A stretch of DNA of 6,293 nucleotides from assembly GCA_031177445.1 (NCBI GenBank), contig JAPSGP010000180.1, positions 1 through 6,293 of the forward strand, read 5' to 3'. Position numbers and translations under genes: made by a program. The notes beneath the pieces were generated by a model. It searched no databases, was not told where the DNA came from, and saw only the letters and a program-made list of their open reading frames with translations. This stretch comes from Acidimicrobiia bacterium (GTDB lineage Bacteria; Actinomycetota; Acidimicrobiia; IMCC26256; JACDBD01). This document shows positions 5,556-6,293 of the stretch, in pieces. Every line of letters begins with the position of its first letter. Position 1 is the stretch's first letter.

Positions 5556-6293
5556 ATGACACAGCCCGCTGCCGAAGGTGTCGACTTCTTCAGCGTCGTC
5601 ATGACGCCGGAGTTTCGTGAGGATCCTTACTCGTTCTTCGATGCACTACGTGCAACCGAACCGGTCCACCGGACACCCTTCGGGGTCTACCTGCTCAGCC
5701 GTCATGCCGACGCGACCGCGGTCGTCCGCGACCCGAAGCTGAGCAACGACGAGCGCAATTCCGAGCTGCACCGGGCGTTGCAGGAGGCGAACCCGATCCA
5801 GCCGACGCTCGACATGGACGAGGTCGTCATGCTGTTCCTCGACCCGCCCGACCACACCCGCCTCCGCGGCCTCGTCAGCAAGGGATTCACGCCGCGGATG
5901 GTCGAGCAGCTGCGGATACGGATCCAGCACATCGTGGACGAGAGGCTCGACGCGGTCGCGGCTCGGGGCGACGGCCGCATGGACGTCGTGACCGACCTCG
6001 CGTACCCGTTGCCGGTCGTCATCATCTGCGAGCTGCTCGGCGTCCCGATCGAGGATCAGGCGACGTTCCAGTCGTGGTCGACCGAGCTCGCCGGCGCGAT
6101 CGATCCCGACCCGCTCATCTCGCCCGAACAGCGAGAGCGGATCAAGATCGCGGGCGACGCGTTCATCGAGTACTTCACGGCCCTCATCGCACGCCGCCGG
6201 GCCGATCCGGGCGAGGAGCTGCTCTCCGCGCTCATAGCGGCCGAGGAGGACGGCGATCGGCTCAGCGAGGAAGAGCTCCTGGGCACGGCGCTC
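5556..6293 (+). CDS. Cytochrome P450, N-terminal part (cut by right edge)
   Basis: The first 246 residues of a soluble bacterial class I-type cytochrome P450 heme monooxygenase, which uses electrons from a ferredoxin and reductase to hydroxylate or otherwise oxidise a small molecule. Recognisable parts are DPYSFFDALRATEPVHR near the N-terminus (23-39), YLLSRHADATAVVRDPKLS (45-63), the C-helix heme-contact block FLDPPDHTRLRGLVSKGFTPRMVE (94-117, with His100 and Arg104 expected to hold heme propionates), ICELLGVP (157-164) and the run-up to the I helix, LSEEELLGTAL (236-246). The family is about 400 residues long; the oxygen-activation motif, the ExxR pair and the heme-ligand Cys lie beyond the window, so activity and subfamily (CYP number) cannot be judged. 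ATG 5556 follows GGGGGGAG at 5546-5553; an in-frame GTG at 5535 would add seven residues and is less likely. It diverges from the phosphatase. No ferredoxin gene is seen nearby. Confidence 0.94.
   Translation, partial: MTQPAAEGVDFFSVVMTPEFREDPYSFFDALRATEPVHRTPFGVYLLSRHADATAVVRDPKLSNDERNSELHRALQEANPIQPTLDMDEVVMLFLDPPDHTRLRGLVSKGFTPRMVEQLRIRIQHIVDERLDAVAARGDGRMDVVTDLAYPLPVVIICELLGVPIEDQATFQSWSTELAGAIDPDPLISPEQRERIKIAGDAFIEYFTALIARRRADPGEELLSALIAAEEDGDRLSEEELLGTAL

Overview
The window is very GC-rich (roughly 70% by eye). It is densely coding, with strong GC bias at third codon positions, two GTG starts and G-rich Shine-Dalgarno sites. Together with an alpha/beta-hydrolase/adenylate cyclase fusion of the mycobacterial Rv1900c (LipJ) type, a divergent FadE-like dehydrogenase and a cytochrome P450, this points to an actinomycete-type chromosome (Actinomycetota; an Acidimicrobiia-like lineage is possible but no marker gene proves it). 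No rRNA, tRNA, CRISPR array, transposase, integrase or phage gene is visible.

Layout: (1) 1-1305, minus strand, a hydrolase-cyclase fusion running off the left edge, only its last residues missing. (2) 1306-1374, a 69-base divergent intergenic region with a perfect inverted repeat, CTTGACC-N4-GGTCAAG. (3) 1375-2619, plus, an acyl-CoA dehydrogenase with Asp where classical members have catalytic Glu. (4) 2664-4634, plus, GTG start, a membrane acyltransferase (AT3) fused to an SGNH hydrolase-like domain. (5) 4631-5326, minus, a histidine phosphatase; its stop codon and that of gene 4 interlock in one CTAG. (6) 5327-5555, a divergent intergenic region with a degenerate 27-28-base repeat array and, nearer the P450, a 13-base palindrome overlapping a plausible promoter. 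(7) 5556 to the right edge, plus, the first 246 residues of a bacterial cytochrome P450, ending just before the oxygen-binding I-helix motif.

Functionally this looks like ordinary accessory metabolism: acyl-CoA/lipid chemistry (dehydrogenase, P450, hydrolase domain), cAMP signalling (cyclase) and envelope glycan or lipid acylation (AT3-SGNH). The genes do not form one obvious pathway. The dehydrogenase and the acyltransferase may be co-transcribed (44-base gap), and the cyclase and dehydrogenase may share a regulator at the palindrome. I found no convincing undescribed multi-gene system. The points most worth following are the two palindromic operator candidates, the intergenic repeat family and the active-site substitutions in the cyclase and the dehydrogenase.
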